From: Pseudorhodobacter sp. PARRP1
GTDB lineage: Bacteria; Pseudomonadota; Alphaproteobacteria; Rhodobacterales; Rhodobacteraceae
Length of the DNA stretch: 64,000 bases
Assembly (NCBI GenBank): GCA_002256245.1
Contig: NKIU01000013.1
Span: 1 to 64,000, forward strand
Direction of reading: 5' to 3'
A model generated the notes under the pieces. That model did not search any database. It was not told where the DNA came from and saw only the letters and a list, made by a program, of their open reading frames with translations. Below, in pieces: positions 16,881-26,141 of this stretch (positions are counted from its first letter, which is position 1; each line of letters starts with the position of its first letter). The position numbers and the translations under genes were made by a program.

Positions 16881-17360
16881 TCACTGGGGCAGCTTCGACT
16901 CCGCACGCACGACGCAGTCCCTGTCGGCGTACACCCAGTGGCCCGGTGCGAATGTCACGCCGCCAAAGCGGATCGTCACATCGCGCTGCCCTGCTGTAGC
17001 CAGCGTTCCACGGCGTGCTGTCGTTCCCAGTGCTCTCACCCCAAGTGGCAGCGCATCAATGCCAGCTGAATCTCGGATGGCGCCGTTGATGATCACGCCT
17101 GCCCAGCCGTTTTCAACGGCAATCCCCGCAAGCCGGTCTCCCATCAGTCCCACCCGCAGCGAGCCCTGCCCATCCACCACCAGCACACGACCAAGGCCCG
17201 GAGATTTCAACGCCTCCAGCACGGGCGTGTGATCTTCAAAGGTGGCAAGTGTTGAACAGGGCCCGTGAAAATCCAACCGACCGCCAAAACTGCGGAACTG
17301 TGTCTCGCAGACGGCCAAAAGATCGGGATATGCATCAAACAGGTCAGCAGTCGGCAACAT
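16881..17360 (-). CDS. RraA-family protein
   Basis: This 159-residue protein has the full RraA fold, with FGGRLDFHGPCSTLATFED near the N-terminus and the central VVDGQGSLRVGLMGDRLAGIA, GVIINGAIRD and TARRGTLATAGQ segments. RraA from E. coli inhibits RNase E; many homologues are instead 4-hydroxy-4-methyl-2-oxoglutarate/oxaloacetate aldolases carrying G-x20-R-D. Here GDRLAGIAVENGWAGVIING followed by AIRD keeps the Arg-Asp pair, so aldolase activity is possible. It is the last gene of the peptide importer operon, nine bases after the carboxypeptidase, and its role there is unclear. The distance to the truncated reductase suggests the operon ends here at a rearrangement. Confidence 0.85.
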   Translation of the reverse strand: MLPTADLFDAYPDLLAVCETQFRSFGGRLDFHGPCSTLATFEDHTPVLEALKSPGLGRVLVVDGQGSLRVGLMGDRLAGIAVENGWAGVIINGAIRDSAGIDALPLGVRALGTTARRGTLATAGQRDVTIRFGGVTFAPGHWVYADRDCVVRAESKLPQ

Positions 17361-17369
17361 TGTGGCCTC

Positions 17370-18884
17370 TCAGTTGGTCAAAGCGTCAACCTTTTCGGTC
17401 AGGTCGGCGATATAGGCAGAGGCATCCAAGGCCTCGCCAGTGGCAAGCCGCAACGTCTCTTGCGGAAGCTGCGAACGTCCGTGGCGGTAGATGTTGTCAC
17501 CCAGCCAATTGCGCAAAGGCGCATAGTCACCGCCCTGAAGCCCGCGCGCAACGTCAGGCTGCGCCTGTGCCTTGCGGAAGAACTGCGAGGCCATGATATT
17601 GCCGACGGTGTATGTCGGGAACGATCCGAGATAGCCGTGGGACCAATGCACATCCTGCAAAACGCCCTGGGTGTCATCTGGTACCGTAACACCCAGATAT
17701 TCTTTCATTTTCTCTGACCACACCGCAGGCAAATCATCCACCTGAAGCCCTCCATCCATCAGCTCGGCCTCAATCTCAGAGCGCAGGATGATGTGCATGT
17801 CATAGGTCAACTCATCAGCCTCGACCCGGATGCAGCCCGGGCGCACCGCATTGACCGAGCGCCAGAATTCATCGGCGGATACGTCGCGCAACTGATCGGG
17901 GAAATGATCGCGCAACTCTGCGAAATGCAGGTTCCAGAAGCTACGTGCGCGGCCCACGCGGTTTTCCCACAGCCGCGACTGGCTTTCGTGGATGCCAAAA
18001 CTGGCCCCATTCACTGCATAGAGGTTCACAAGATCAGTGGCAAAAATACTGCGCACAAATTCGGGCGCGCCGCCTTGCTCATACATCGCATGCCCCGCCT
18101 CGTGCCACAGCGCGAACACGCCACCGGGCAGCCAGCTTTCACGAAAACGGCTGGTGATGCGCACATCGTCACGGGTGAACGAAATCTCGAACGGATGCAC
18201 CGTGTCATCCAGCCGCCCGCGCGAGATGTCATAGCCCATCCGCTCGGCAATCTTCATGCCATAGGCCTTTTGCGCAGGCACCGGATAGCCGCGCGCCAGA
18301 AAATCCATCCGCGGCGGTGGGGCCGCCGCCGCGCGTGCAATGAGGGGAACGAGCGCGGATTTTAGCTGCGCGTAAAGCCCCTTGATCTGCGCATAGCTCA
18401 TACCCGGTTCAAACTTGGCAACCATAGGATCGTAGGGATGTGCGCCGCCGATTGCCTGCGACACCTCGCGTTGCAGCCCCATGATCCGCTTGAGCAATGG
18501 CGCGTAGGCCTTGAAATCATTGGCCGCGCGGGCCTCGGCCCAAGCCGCATGCGCCCGCGTTGTCAGACCCGCCAGTTCGGTGATCACCGCTGCCGGGATC
18601 AGGCTGAGCGTGGCAATTTCGGCCTCTGCCTGCGCCACCGCGCGCAAGCGCAAATCATCGGCAGGGGCACCCGAAAGCTCGGCTTTCGCCGCTTCGATCG
18701 CCTGACGCAAAGCGTCGCCCGTGGCCATTTCACGCGCCATTGTCGTCAAGGTCGCCACTTGTTGGCCACGCGCCGCAACCCCGCCCGACGGCATCATCGT
18801 GCGGCTATCCCACCCCATCAGATTGACAGCACACAACACATCATTGATGCGGGCAATCTGGTCTTGAAAGGCGGCATAGCTCAT
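17370..18884 (-). CDS. M32-family metallocarboxypeptidase
   Basis: The 504-residue protein is a thermostable-carboxypeptidase-1-like enzyme that removes C-terminal residues from peptides in the cytoplasm. The zinc motif HEAGH is at residues 261-265, the family HPFEIS segment is at about 230, and GIHESQSRLWEN (about 297-308) supplies the third ligand Glu. Length equals the family norm (about 500). There is no signal peptide. The start overlaps the end of the dppF-like gene by four bases, so it is coupled to the peptide importer and very likely degrades the imported peptides. Confidence 0.95.
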   Translation of the reverse strand: MSYAAFQDQIARINDVLCAVNLMGWDSRTMMPSGGVAARGQQVATLTTMAREMATGDALRQAIEAAKAELSGAPADDLRLRAVAQAEAEIATLSLIPAAVITELAGLTTRAHAAWAEARAANDFKAYAPLLKRIMGLQREVSQAIGGAHPYDPMVAKFEPGMSYAQIKGLYAQLKSALVPLIARAAAAPPPRMDFLARGYPVPAQKAYGMKIAERMGYDISRGRLDDTVHPFEISFTRDDVRITSRFRESWLPGGVFALWHEAGHAMYEQGGAPEFVRSIFATDLVNLYAVNGASFGIHESQSRLWENRVGRARSFWNLHFAELRDHFPDQLRDVSADEFWRSVNAVRPGCIRVEADELTYDMHIILRSEIEAELMDGGLQVDDLPAVWSEKMKEYLGVTVPDDTQGVLQDVHWSHGYLGSFPTYTVGNIMASQFFRKAQAQPDVARGLQGGDYAPLRNWLGDNIYRHGRSQLPQETLRLATGEALDASAYIADLTEKVDALTN

Positions 18885-19885
18885 TTCACAGAATCCTTCT
18901 CGTCGAAATGTGTCAGATGGCAGGCAGCTTGGTGGTTGGCCGAGCGGTCGCTCAACTGCGGGCGTTCGGTAAAGCAGCGCTCAAACGCATAGGGGCAGCG
19001 GGTGTTGAAAAGGCAGCCCGTTGGCGGGTGGATCGGGCTGGGAAGCTCGCCTTTCGCGGCGATCTTGCGGCTGCGTTTGCTGGGGTCCAACTCGGGCGCC
19101 GCTGCCAGCAAGGCGCGGGTGTAGGGGTGCTGCGATGCGGTGAACAGCGACTCGGAAGGCCCGATCTCGACGATCTTGCCCAGATACATCACCGCCACCC
19201 GATGCGAGATGTGGCGCACAAGACGCAGATCATGAGCCACAAAAACAACCGTCAGATCAAGACGTTGCTGCAAATCAAGCAGCAGGTTCACCACTTGCGC
19301 CTGCACCGATAAATCCAAGGCCGACACCAGTTCATCGGCGACCAGAACCTCGGGCTCGACCGCCAGAGCGCGGGCGATGCCGATGCGCTGGCGCTGGCCG
19401 CCCGAAAACGCATGTGGATAGCGGTCAGCCGCGTCTTGCGGCAGGCGGACCAAATCCAACAGCTCGGCAATCCGCGCCGGGATCTCGGCAGCCGCGCGCA
19501 TGGCGTGGACCGAAAGCGCCTCGGTCAAGATCGCGCGCACGGTCATGCGCGGATTGAGCGAGCTGTAGGGGTCTTGGAAAATCATCTGAACGCGGCGGTT
19601 GAAGGCGCGGCGGGCAGACCCTGCAAGTGCTGCGATATCGCGGCCTTCAAAGTGGATCTCGCCGTGATCCAATTCGTGCAACCGCACCAGACAGCGGGCC
19701 AGCGTGGATTTTCCGCAGCCACTTTCTCCAACGATACCAAGCGTTTCGCCACGATACAGCGCAAAGCTCACGTCATTCAGCGCATGCACTGCAAGGGCTG
19801 GCTGGCGGCTGATCCGCTCGATCAAACCACGCGACAGTGGAAAGGATTTGCGAAGGCCAGACGCCGAGATCACGATGTCATTCAT
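18881..19885 (-). CDS. Peptide ABC transporter ATP-binding protein (DppF/OppF type)
   Basis: This 334-residue ATPase has Walker A GESGCGKST, signature SGGQRQR, a Walker B ending VADELVSALD and the H-loop FVAHDLRLVRHISHR. The C-terminal oligopeptide-transporter extension contains FNTRCPYAFERC, a cysteine-containing tail typical of OppD/OppF proteins. It pairs with the DppD-type ATPase encoded just upstream to power dipeptide or oligopeptide uptake. The gene overlaps both neighbours by four bases, so the whole operon is translationally coupled. Confidence 0.92.
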   Translation of the reverse strand: MNDIVISASGLRKSFPLSRGLIERISRQPALAVHALNDVSFALYRGETLGIVGESGCGKSTLARCLVRLHELDHGEIHFEGRDIAALAGSARRAFNRRVQMIFQDPYSSLNPRMTVRAILTEALSVHAMRAAAEIPARIAELLDLVRLPQDAADRYPHAFSGGQRQRIGIARALAVEPEVLVADELVSALDLSVQAQVVNLLLDLQQRLDLTVVFVAHDLRLVRHISHRVAVMYLGKIVEIGPSESLFTASQHPYTRALLAAAPELDPSKRSRKIAAKGELPSPIHPPTGCLFNTRCPYAFERCFTERPQLSDRSANHQAACHLTHFDEKDSVK

Positions 19886-20871
19886 CTTACAGGCGACCCC
19901 GTTTTGACAACTGCCAGACTGTTGTGACAGGCGACTTGGTGTTCAGCGGCCAGCATCTTGGTGTCGGGTTGGGTCGCGCGGCAAATCTCGGTCGCAAAAT
20001 CGCAGCGCGGATGGAAAGCACAGCCTTGCGGGATCGCCGACAGGCTGGGCGGCGTGCCCTCAATCGACATCAGCGGCGAGCGCTCGGTGCCCACGCGCGG
20101 GACAGAGCCCAGCAACCCCCGCGTATAGGCATGCATCGGTTGCGCGAACACATCCGCGACAGTCCCGGTTTCGACAATGCGCCCTGCATACATCACGGCC
20201 ATCCGATCACAGGTCGCGGCCACCACGCCCAGATCATGCGTCACGAAAATCACGCTCATCGCCAATTCATCCCGTAGATCAAGGATCAGCTTCAGGATCT
20301 GATCCTGAATGGTGACATCCAGCGCGGTCGTAGGCTCGTCCGCCAGCAAGAGCCGCGGGTTTGACGCCAGCGCGATGGCGATCATCGCGCGCTGCTTCAT
20401 GCCCCCCGAAAATTGGTGCGGATATTCCGAAAGCCTGCGCGCAGCTTCGGGAATACCGACCAAATCCATCAACTCACGCGCCCGGATCAGCCGTTCCCGG
20501 TGGGTCAGTTTGGTATGGGCGCGCAGGTTTTCGTCGATTTGCAATCCAATCGGCAAGACGGGGTTCAGGGCAGTGGTCGGCTCTTGAAAGATCATCGAGA
20601 TTTGGCCACCACGCACCGCCTTCAAGTCTTTGGGCGACATGTTCAGGATGTCGCGGCCCTGCCAGATCACCTCGCCACTTTGGCCTGCCATCGACGGCAA
20701 AAGCCGGATCAACGAGCGCAGCGTCACGCTTTTGCCGGAACCGGATTCTCCGACAAGGCCCAAAATCTCGCGCTCGCCCAGCGAGAAGGATACATCGTTT
20801 ACAGCCACCAATGCCCCCGATGGGCCAGCAAAACGGGTGGTCAGATTGCGCACGTCAAGAACTGTCTTCAC
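19882..20871 (-). CDS. Peptide ABC transporter ATP-binding protein (DppD/OppD type)
   Basis: The 329-residue ATPase has Walker A GESGSGKSV, signature FSGGMKQRAMIA, Walker B LLLADEPTTALD and H-loop FVTHDLGVVAATCDR. The C-terminal oligopeptide_ABC extension has FHPRCDFATEIC. It forms the asymmetric ATPase pair with the product of 18881-19885. Start and stop overlap adjacent genes by four bases, matching the canonical dppBCDF order. Confidence 0.92.
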   Translation of the reverse strand: MKTVLDVRNLTTRFAGPSGALVAVNDVSFSLGEREILGLVGESGSGKSVTLRSLIRLLPSMAGQSGEVIWQGRDILNMSPKDLKAVRGGQISMIFQEPTTALNPVLPIGLQIDENLRAHTKLTHRERLIRARELMDLVGIPEAARRLSEYPHQFSGGMKQRAMIAIALASNPRLLLADEPTTALDVTIQDQILKLILDLRDELAMSVIFVTHDLGVVAATCDRMAVMYAGRIVETGTVADVFAQPMHAYTRGLLGSVPRVGTERSPLMSIEGTPPSLSAIPQGCAFHPRCDFATEICRATQPDTKMLAAEHQVACHNSLAVVKTGSPVR

Positions 20872-21695
20872 TTTTTCGTCCTCAACACTTCGGCCAAACC
20901 GTCGCCCGTCAGGCTAAAGCCAAGGCCGGTCAGCACAATGGCAAGCCCAGGGAAAACCGATATCCACCAAGCCGTTGCCATGAAATTCTTGCCGTCGGCG
21001 ATTTGAACGCCCCATTCGGCAGCGGGGGGTTGCGCGCCAAGCCCAAGATATCCCAAGCTAGAGCCAAGCAGGATCGCAAGCGCCATATCGGTCATCCAGT
21101 ACACCACCGCCGGCGTGATCGCGTTGGGCAAAAGATGGCGAAAGATGATGCGCAGATGGGTGTATCCCATGGCCCGCCCGGCATCGGCGTAATCCAGACG
21201 CTTTTGCACCTTCACTTCAGCCGCGATGATGCGCGCGTAAAACACCCAGCCCACCACGCCGACCGCGATATACATATTCATCAGCCCCGGCCCAAGTATC
21301 GACACGATGGCGATGACCAGAACCAGAAACGGAAAGGTGATCACAGCGTCCACAACCCGGCCAAACAAGGTTTCCGCAAAGCCGCCGATATAGCCCACCA
21401 ACGCGCCGATCACCGTGCCGATCAGGAACGGAAACACCGTCGCAAAAATCGCGATCTGCATGTCGATGGTATACGCGTGGATGACGCGGCTTAGCACGTC
21501 ACGGCCAAAGTTATCGGTGCCCATCAAATGGGTTCCACTCGGCGCTTGCAGCAACGCGGCATAGTCGAAGGCATTCGGATCATAGGGCGCGAACAGCGCC
21601 GGAAAGATCGCCAAAATCAGACTTGCGGCCAGGATCACCCCGCCAAAGATCAGCGGGCGCGGAATGGCGGCGCGGCGGGATACGGCGACGCTCAT
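20868..21695 (-). CDS. Peptide ABC transporter permease (DppC type)
   Basis: This 275-residue membrane protein has an N-terminal helix (FGGVILAASLILAIFPALF), the DppC-type periplasmic loop GTHLMGTDNFGRDVLSRVI and five further helices with the EAA loop around AGRAMGYTHLRIIFRHLLPN. It forms the translocation pore with the DppB-type partner. The start overlaps the dppB stop by four bases. Confidence 0.92.
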   Translation of the reverse strand: MSVAVSRRAAIPRPLIFGGVILAASLILAIFPALFAPYDPNAFDYAALLQAPSGTHLMGTDNFGRDVLSRVIHAYTIDMQIAIFATVFPFLIGTVIGALVGYIGGFAETLFGRVVDAVITFPFLVLVIAIVSILGPGLMNMYIAVGVVGWVFYARIIAAEVKVQKRLDYADAGRAMGYTHLRIIFRHLLPNAITPAVVYWMTDMALAILLGSSLGYLGLGAQPPAAEWGVQIADGKNFMATAWWISVFPGLAIVLTGLGFSLTGDGLAEVLRTKK

Positions 21696-22630
21696 CGTGC
21701 CACGCGCGGGTCAAGCCAGGCTTGAAACAGATCGGTCAAAAGGAACGTCACTGACACCAGCACCGCAAGCGCAATCGTCAGCCCCTGCACCACCGGATAA
21801 TCGCGCCCGTAAATGCTGTCCACCATCAGCCGCCCAGCGCCCGGCACGGCAAAAACCGTCTCGGTGATCACCGCTCCGCCAAGAAGCGTTCCAATCGACA
21901 GCCCAAACAGCGCAACGGTTGAGATCAACGCGTTGCGCAGAACATGCCGCAGCAAGATCAGCCGCGCCGAAATCCCCTTGGCACGGGCAAACTGCACATA
22001 TTCGGCATCAACCACGCCGATTATGGCAGAGCGCAGATTGCGCATGATGATCGCCGACAAGCTGAGCGCAAGCGTCAGGGCGGGCAGAAACAAATGGTGC
22101 AGATGGTCAATAAAGCCATCGCCATAGCCACCAACGGGAAACCAGCCCAGTTTTGCGCCAAATACTGTCAGCAAAATCAGTCCGATGTAGAACACCGGCA
22201 TCGACAGCCCAACCTGGAACGCGCCGCGGATGGCCGTGTCAGCAGCGCGGCCGCGATACAAAGCCGCCCAAAACGCCAGCGGCACCGCCAGAACCAATGC
22301 AATCAGCGCAGCCATCCCGGTCAGCAACATCGTGATCGGCAGCCGCTGCGCGATCAATTCGGTCACCGGCACTTTCAACGAGATCGATCGGCCCAGATCA
22401 CCAGTAAACACCGATTGCACGAACACCCCGAACTGAACAACAAGCGAGCGATCCAGCCCAAGTTGGCGGTTGATACGCTCTACATCCGCATCCAACGCCC
22501 GATCCCCCAAAATCGCACTGGTTGGATCACCCGGAAGCAAGCGAACCAACACAAACACAACGATCAGGATGAAGATCAGCGTGGGTATCAGTTGCAGCAA
22601 TCGGCGTAGGATAAAGGATGCCAATGGCAC
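21692..22630 (-). CDS. Peptide ABC transporter permease (DppB type)
   Basis: This 312-residue membrane protein starts with the family pattern RRLLQLIPTLIFILIVVFVL and has six predicted helices with EAA loop YVQFARAKGISARLILLRHV. It is the first permease gene, 67 bases after the binding-protein gene; that gap holds a hairpin (22664-22688) that probably lowers its expression relative to the binding protein. Confidence 0.92.
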   Translation of the reverse strand: MPLASFILRRLLQLIPTLIFILIVVFVLVRLLPGDPTSAILGDRALDADVERINRQLGLDRSLVVQFGVFVQSVFTGDLGRSISLKVPVTELIAQRLPITMLLTGMAALIALVLAVPLAFWAALYRGRAADTAIRGAFQVGLSMPVFYIGLILLTVFGAKLGWFPVGGYGDGFIDHLHHLFLPALTLALSLSAIIMRNLRSAIIGVVDAEYVQFARAKGISARLILLRHVLRNALISTVALFGLSIGTLLGGAVITETVFAVPGAGRLMVDSIYGRDYPVVQGLTIALAVLVSVTFLLTDLFQAWLDPRVAR

Positions 22631-22663
22631 TGGTCACACCTCAATTGAAGTTTCATTTTGGGG

Positions 22664-22688
22664 AAAGGGGCGGCAAAACTGCCCCTTT
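22664..22688 (-). promoter_or_regulatory. Intercistronic hairpin after the peptide-binding protein gene
   Basis: AAAGGGGC (22664-22671) pairs with GCCCCTTT (22681-22688) around a nine-base loop. It lies between the binding-protein stop and the dppB-like start. Read on the minus strand the stem is followed by CCCCAAAATG, with no T-run, so partial termination or 3'-end protection of the binding-protein mRNA is more likely than full termination. Confidence 0.55.
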
Positions 22689-22697
22689 TGCGACAGC

Positions 22698-24275
22698 TTA
22701 CTTCGCCATCCACGCTTCGCGGAACACGTTATTGCCCAGCGGGATCTGGTAAAAACCGTTCACGGATTTGGCAAGCGCCACCGGATAGGGCGTTTCATAC
22801 AACGGAATGGTCGGGCCGGTTGCGTTAAAGATGTCTTGAATCCGCGCGAACTGCTCGGCGCGTTTGGCCGGGTCCATCTCTTTTTGCGAGTCTACGAACA
22901 GACCATCCACCTCAGCGCTTTTCCAGCCAGAATGCAGCGCGTCGATGGTGGGGCTGTAGGCAAAGTAAGAGGTGATCTGGCTTGCGTCCGAAATATCATT
23001 GGTCCAGGCACCCGCCCGCATATCGAAAGTTCCCGCACGGTATTGGTCAGTGCGCGAGGCATTGTCGACCTGCTTGATTTCCAAAGTGATGCCAATCGCC
23101 GCCCACATCTGTTGCAGCGCGGTGGCCGTTGCCAATTCATCCTGATTGCCAGCCAGCGTCAGGATGCTGGTCGTGAAACCGTTGGGATATTTCGACTCTG
23201 CCATCAGCGCCTTGGCTTTATCCAGATCATAGGCAAACAGCGGCGCGGTTCCAGAATGCATCGGCGTGGTTGTCGCCATGAACGAGGTCAGCGGCGTGCC
23301 CACGCCATAAGTCACCACCTGCACAATCGCGTCCTTGTTCACCGCATAGTTCATCGCCTGCCGAACTTTTTCATCAGACAGCGGATTTTCGCGGTCGCCG
23401 ATCATCGGGCGCACATTGACGATGATGTCGTTCACCTTTGTTGAAGGGAACAGCTCCATGTTCAGCTTGTCATCCGCCTTCAGCTCGGCCACGCGGGCAA
23501 ACGGGATGAACTCGGCGCCCTGAATGTCACCCGATTGCAGCTTCAGAATGCGTGTGGCGTCATCGGGGATGATCTCAAATGTGACGCCGTCCAGATAGGG
23601 CAAGGGTTTGCCATCTTCGCCCATCGCCCAGTAATTCGGGTTCTTCACCAGCTTCATCGACGCGCCACGCTCCCAGCTGTCCAGCATGAACGCGCCCGTC
23701 CCGATCGGCTTTTGCGCAAAGGCCTCAGCCTTTTCCTTGTCGGTGGCACCCGGCATCGCCTCGAACGCGGCCTTTGGCATGATTGCGGTGTTGAACACCG
23801 AAAGCGCCGACAGGATGGTCGGGTCGGGGTATTTCAGCTTGATCACGATGGTCCCGGCATCTGGTGCCGTCACCTTGTCAATCGAGGCATCCAGCGAATT
23901 CCAGATGCCGTTGTCAGGGTTGGCCGCGCGGGTCAGCGACCACACCACATCGTCAGCCGTCATCGGTGTGCCATCCGAAAACTTCACCCCCTCGCGCAGC
24001 TTCAACGTCACCTCGTCGCCCGCGTCGTTCAGCTTCCATTCGGTGGCAAGGCTGGGCTCAAGGCTTAGCCCATCCTTCGATGGCGCGATCAATGTGTCGT
24101 AGATATTGGTCAGAATCCAGATATCGACGTTTGCGTCATTCAGCACCGGATCAAGGAACAGGCTGTCGGTGTAGCGCCCGTATGTCATCACCCCGCCACG
24201 CTCGAGCGCAAGGGCAGACACGCTGGTGCCAAGCAACACAGCAGTGGTCAAGGCTGTGATGGAAAAGAGCTTCAT
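22698..24275 (-). CDS. Periplasmic peptide-binding protein of the ABC transporter
   Basis: This 525-residue protein has a signal peptide (MKLFSITALTTAVLLGTSVSALA) and the SBP_bac_5 fold: LATEWKLNDAGDEVTLKLREGVKFSDGTPMTADDV is the family signature region around residues 80-115. The later TDQYRAGTFDMRAGAWTNDI segment is in the ligand-contact lobe. Relatives bind di- and oligopeptides, but also glutathione, opines or nickel. It is the first gene of the minus-strand operon, divergent from a GntR regulator. A carboxypeptidase in the operon and peptidases in the divergent one favour a peptide ligand. Confidence 0.92.
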   Translation of the reverse strand: MKLFSITALTTAVLLGTSVSALALERGGVMTYGRYTDSLFLDPVLNDANVDIWILTNIYDTLIAPSKDGLSLEPSLATEWKLNDAGDEVTLKLREGVKFSDGTPMTADDVVWSLTRAANPDNGIWNSLDASIDKVTAPDAGTIVIKLKYPDPTILSALSVFNTAIMPKAAFEAMPGATDKEKAEAFAQKPIGTGAFMLDSWERGASMKLVKNPNYWAMGEDGKPLPYLDGVTFEIIPDDATRILKLQSGDIQGAEFIPFARVAELKADDKLNMELFPSTKVNDIIVNVRPMIGDRENPLSDEKVRQAMNYAVNKDAIVQVVTYGVGTPLTSFMATTTPMHSGTAPLFAYDLDKAKALMAESKYPNGFTTSILTLAGNQDELATATALQQMWAAIGITLEIKQVDNASRTDQYRAGTFDMRAGAWTNDISDASQITSYFAYSPTIDALHSGWKSAEVDGLFVDSQKEMDPAKRAEQFARIQDIFNATGPTIPLYETPYPVALAKSVNGFYQIPLGNNVFREAWMAK

Positions 24276-24453
24276 TCTGGATACCCCCGAGGTTTGATCT
24301 GTTATAATTCTCTGCTACGTTACGCTGCGATTTCAACATGTCAACAGAACAGTTTTGTGGATTATGCGCAAAAAATATCGTATTCATGGCCTAAAGGCGT
24401 CCATGTGACGCAAAGCGTTCTAATAATCCATAACGATACGAGTCTCGCCCCAG
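24276..24453. promoter_or_regulatory. Divergent promoter region of the peptide importer and GntR operons
   Basis: These 178 bases are AT-rich compared with the flanks. On the minus strand TTGACA (24344-24339) is followed after 16 bases by TAACGT (24322-24317), a possible sigma-70 promoter for the binding-protein gene. The GntR protein encoded at 24454 probably binds here to control both sides. No unambiguous GntR palindrome was found. Confidence 0.4.
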
Positions 24454-25443
24454 ATGAAAATCCTTGTAAATCGAAACCACCCCATCCCGATACGGCAGCA
24501 AATTCGGGGGGCGATTGAACACGAAATTTCCTTTGGCCGCTTGCCGGTTGGCGCGGCATTGCCTTCGGTGCGGGTGTTGGCAGATCAGGTTGGCGTTGCG
24601 CCAATGACCATCAGCACGATCTACGCAGAACTGAAGGCCGACGGGGTGATCGAAGGGCGGGGCGGCGCGGGCACTTTTGTCGCCGACAGCCGCCTTTCAG
24701 CTGCCGGTCGCATGGGCGAAGCGGCGGGGATTCGCAGCCAGATCGACCGCCTGATCGACCAAGCGACAGAGCTTGGCTTGCAGGCCGCCGATCTGGTGGC
24801 GCTGGTGAATGCCCGCATCATCCACCGTCTGAACGCTGCGGGCCGGGCGCGAATTGTCATGGTCGGCTTGTTTGATGACGCCACCGCAAGCTACGCCGAA
24901 CGCCTGGCCGCCCAGGTTGGGGCAAGGGCTCAGGTTGAATCTGTCACCATCGCCGCCCTTCGGGCAGATACGGACGCTTTGGCGCAAGTGCGCGGCGCTG
25001 ATCTGCTGGTGACGTTTTCCAACCTTCACCCCGAGCTTGAGACGCTGACGCAGCGCGCCGACATCATCTCGCTGCGGTTCATTCCGTCAGAGACCACGCG
25101 GATGGCGCTGGCCGCGCTTGATCCGATGGCGCGGGTTGCCGTGGTGTCGCGCTTTGTCGAGTTTTTGCCCATCCTGACGCTGGGCGTGCGCCGCTTTGCA
25201 GCCCATGTTCAAACCTTTGCCGTGATCAATATGGATGATCCCGATCTGCAATCGGTGTTGGCAGACTGTGATGTCATCGTGTTGGCCACCGGTGCCGAAG
25301 ACGCCGGGCGGCTTGCGCGTCCTGACATGTTGAAAATCGAATACCGCCACATCCCCGATCCCGGCGACATCGACCGTCTGGTCATGCCGCTGCTGACACC
25401 TGCCCAGCCGCATGCCGAGCAGAACACAAAGGAAGCATCATGA
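24454..25443 (+). CDS. GntR-family transcriptional regulator with large C-terminal sensor domain
   Basis: The 329-residue regulator has an N-terminal GntR winged helix (residues about 8-75: IPIRQQIRGAIEHEI, LPSVRVLADQVGVAPMTIST, GVIEGRGGAGTFVAD). The C-terminal 200 residues are a separate alpha/beta domain with repeated strands (RIVMVGLFDDATASYAERLA, GADLLVTFSNLHPE, MARVAVVSRFVEFLP). These look like a periplasmic-binding-protein or racemase-like fold rather than the usual FadR, HutC or aminotransferase effector domains. It overlaps the creatininase-like gene by four bases and is divergent from the peptide importer operon, so it is the likely local regulator of both. Confidence 0.82.
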   Translation: MKILVNRNHPIPIRQQIRGAIEHEISFGRLPVGAALPSVRVLADQVGVAPMTISTIYAELKADGVIEGRGGAGTFVADSRLSAAGRMGEAAGIRSQIDRLIDQATELGLQAADLVALVNARIIHRLNAAGRARIVMVGLFDDATASYAERLAAQVGARAQVESVTIAALRADTDALAQVRGADLLVTFSNLHPELETLTQRADIISLRFIPSETTRMALAALDPMARVAVVSRFVEFLPILTLGVRRFAAHVQTFAVINMDDPDLQSVLADCDVIVLATGAEDAGRLARPDMLKIEYRHIPDPGDIDRLVMPLLTPAQPHAEQNTKEAS

Positions 25444-26141
25444 AAGTGTCCGAAATGAACTGGCATCAGGTCGATGCCTATCTGAAAGGTGATGATCTGG
25501 CGATTGTGCCGTTGGGCAGCACCGAACAGCACGCTGGCCTGTCGCTTTCCGTCGATTCCATCCTGGCTGAAAAAGTGGCGCTGGACGCAGCCGAGCCTTT
25601 GGGCATCCCGGTGTTCCCCGTGCTGGCTTACGGCGTCACACCCTATTTTCTGGCCTACCCCGGTTCGATCTCGCTGCGGGTCGAGACTTATGTGGCCATC
25701 GTGCGCGACATCATGGATTCTCTGCGCAGGCAGGGCTTCAAGCGCATCCTGCTTGTGAACGGACATGGCGGCAACGCCCCCGCAGCCAGCCTTGCGATTG
25801 AATGGATGGCCGATCACCCCGGCCACGCGGTGAAGGTTCACAACTGGTGGAATGCGCCCAAAACCTTTGCCAAGGTGCAAGAGATCGACCCCGTCGCCTC
25901 GCATGCGTCATGGATGGAAAACTTTGCCTGGACCCGCCTGCCCGGTGTGGTGCAACCCGATCAGCGCAAGCCAATGGTCGATTTCGACAAGATGCGGGTG
26001 CAAGATCCCGACGGGGTGCGCGCCATGCTGGGCGATGGCAATTTCGGCGGTTACTACCAACGCGATGACGCCGAGATGCAGGCGCTTTGGGATATCGCCG
26101 TCGCGGAAACCCGCGCCTTGATGGTGGGAGACTGGAAGTGA
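25440..26141 (+). CDS. Creatininase-family amidohydrolase
   Basis: This 233-residue protein has the creatininase fold motifs LGSTEQHAGLSLSVDS (metal Glu/His and Asp) and VNGHGGNAPA (metal His and oxyanion region), with DDAEMQALWDIAV near the end. Family members hydrolyse cyclic or linear amides with two divalent metals, for example creatinine, or formamides in cofactor synthesis. With the downstream reductases, M20 peptidase and amidase it probably breaks down an amide-containing compound brought in by the divergent importer. True creatininase activity is not implied. Confidence 0.85.
   Translation: MKVSEMNWHQVDAYLKGDDLAIVPLGSTEQHAGLSLSVDSILAEKVALDAAEPLGIPVFPVLAYGVTPYFLAYPGSISLRVETYVAIVRDIMDSLRRQGFKRILLVNGHGGNAPAASLAIEWMADHPGHAVKVHNWWNAPKTFAKVQEIDPVASHASWMENFAWTRLPGVVQPDQRKPMVDFDKMRVQDPDGVRAMLGDGNFGGYYQRDDAEMQALWDIAVAETRALMVGDWK

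Noticed and set aside
20361-21494. 377-residue plus-strand frame
   Set aside because: It lies opposite the dppD and dppC-like genes with Pro/Arg/His-rich low-information content.
24454-25443. GntR protein as an MocR/PdxR-type regulator
   Set aside because: The C-terminal domain is too short and lacks the aminotransferase Lys motif.
25209-25904. 231-residue minus-strand frame over GntR and creatininase genes
   Set aside because: Antisense to two genes with clear motifs and four-base coupling; no domain in the minus frame.
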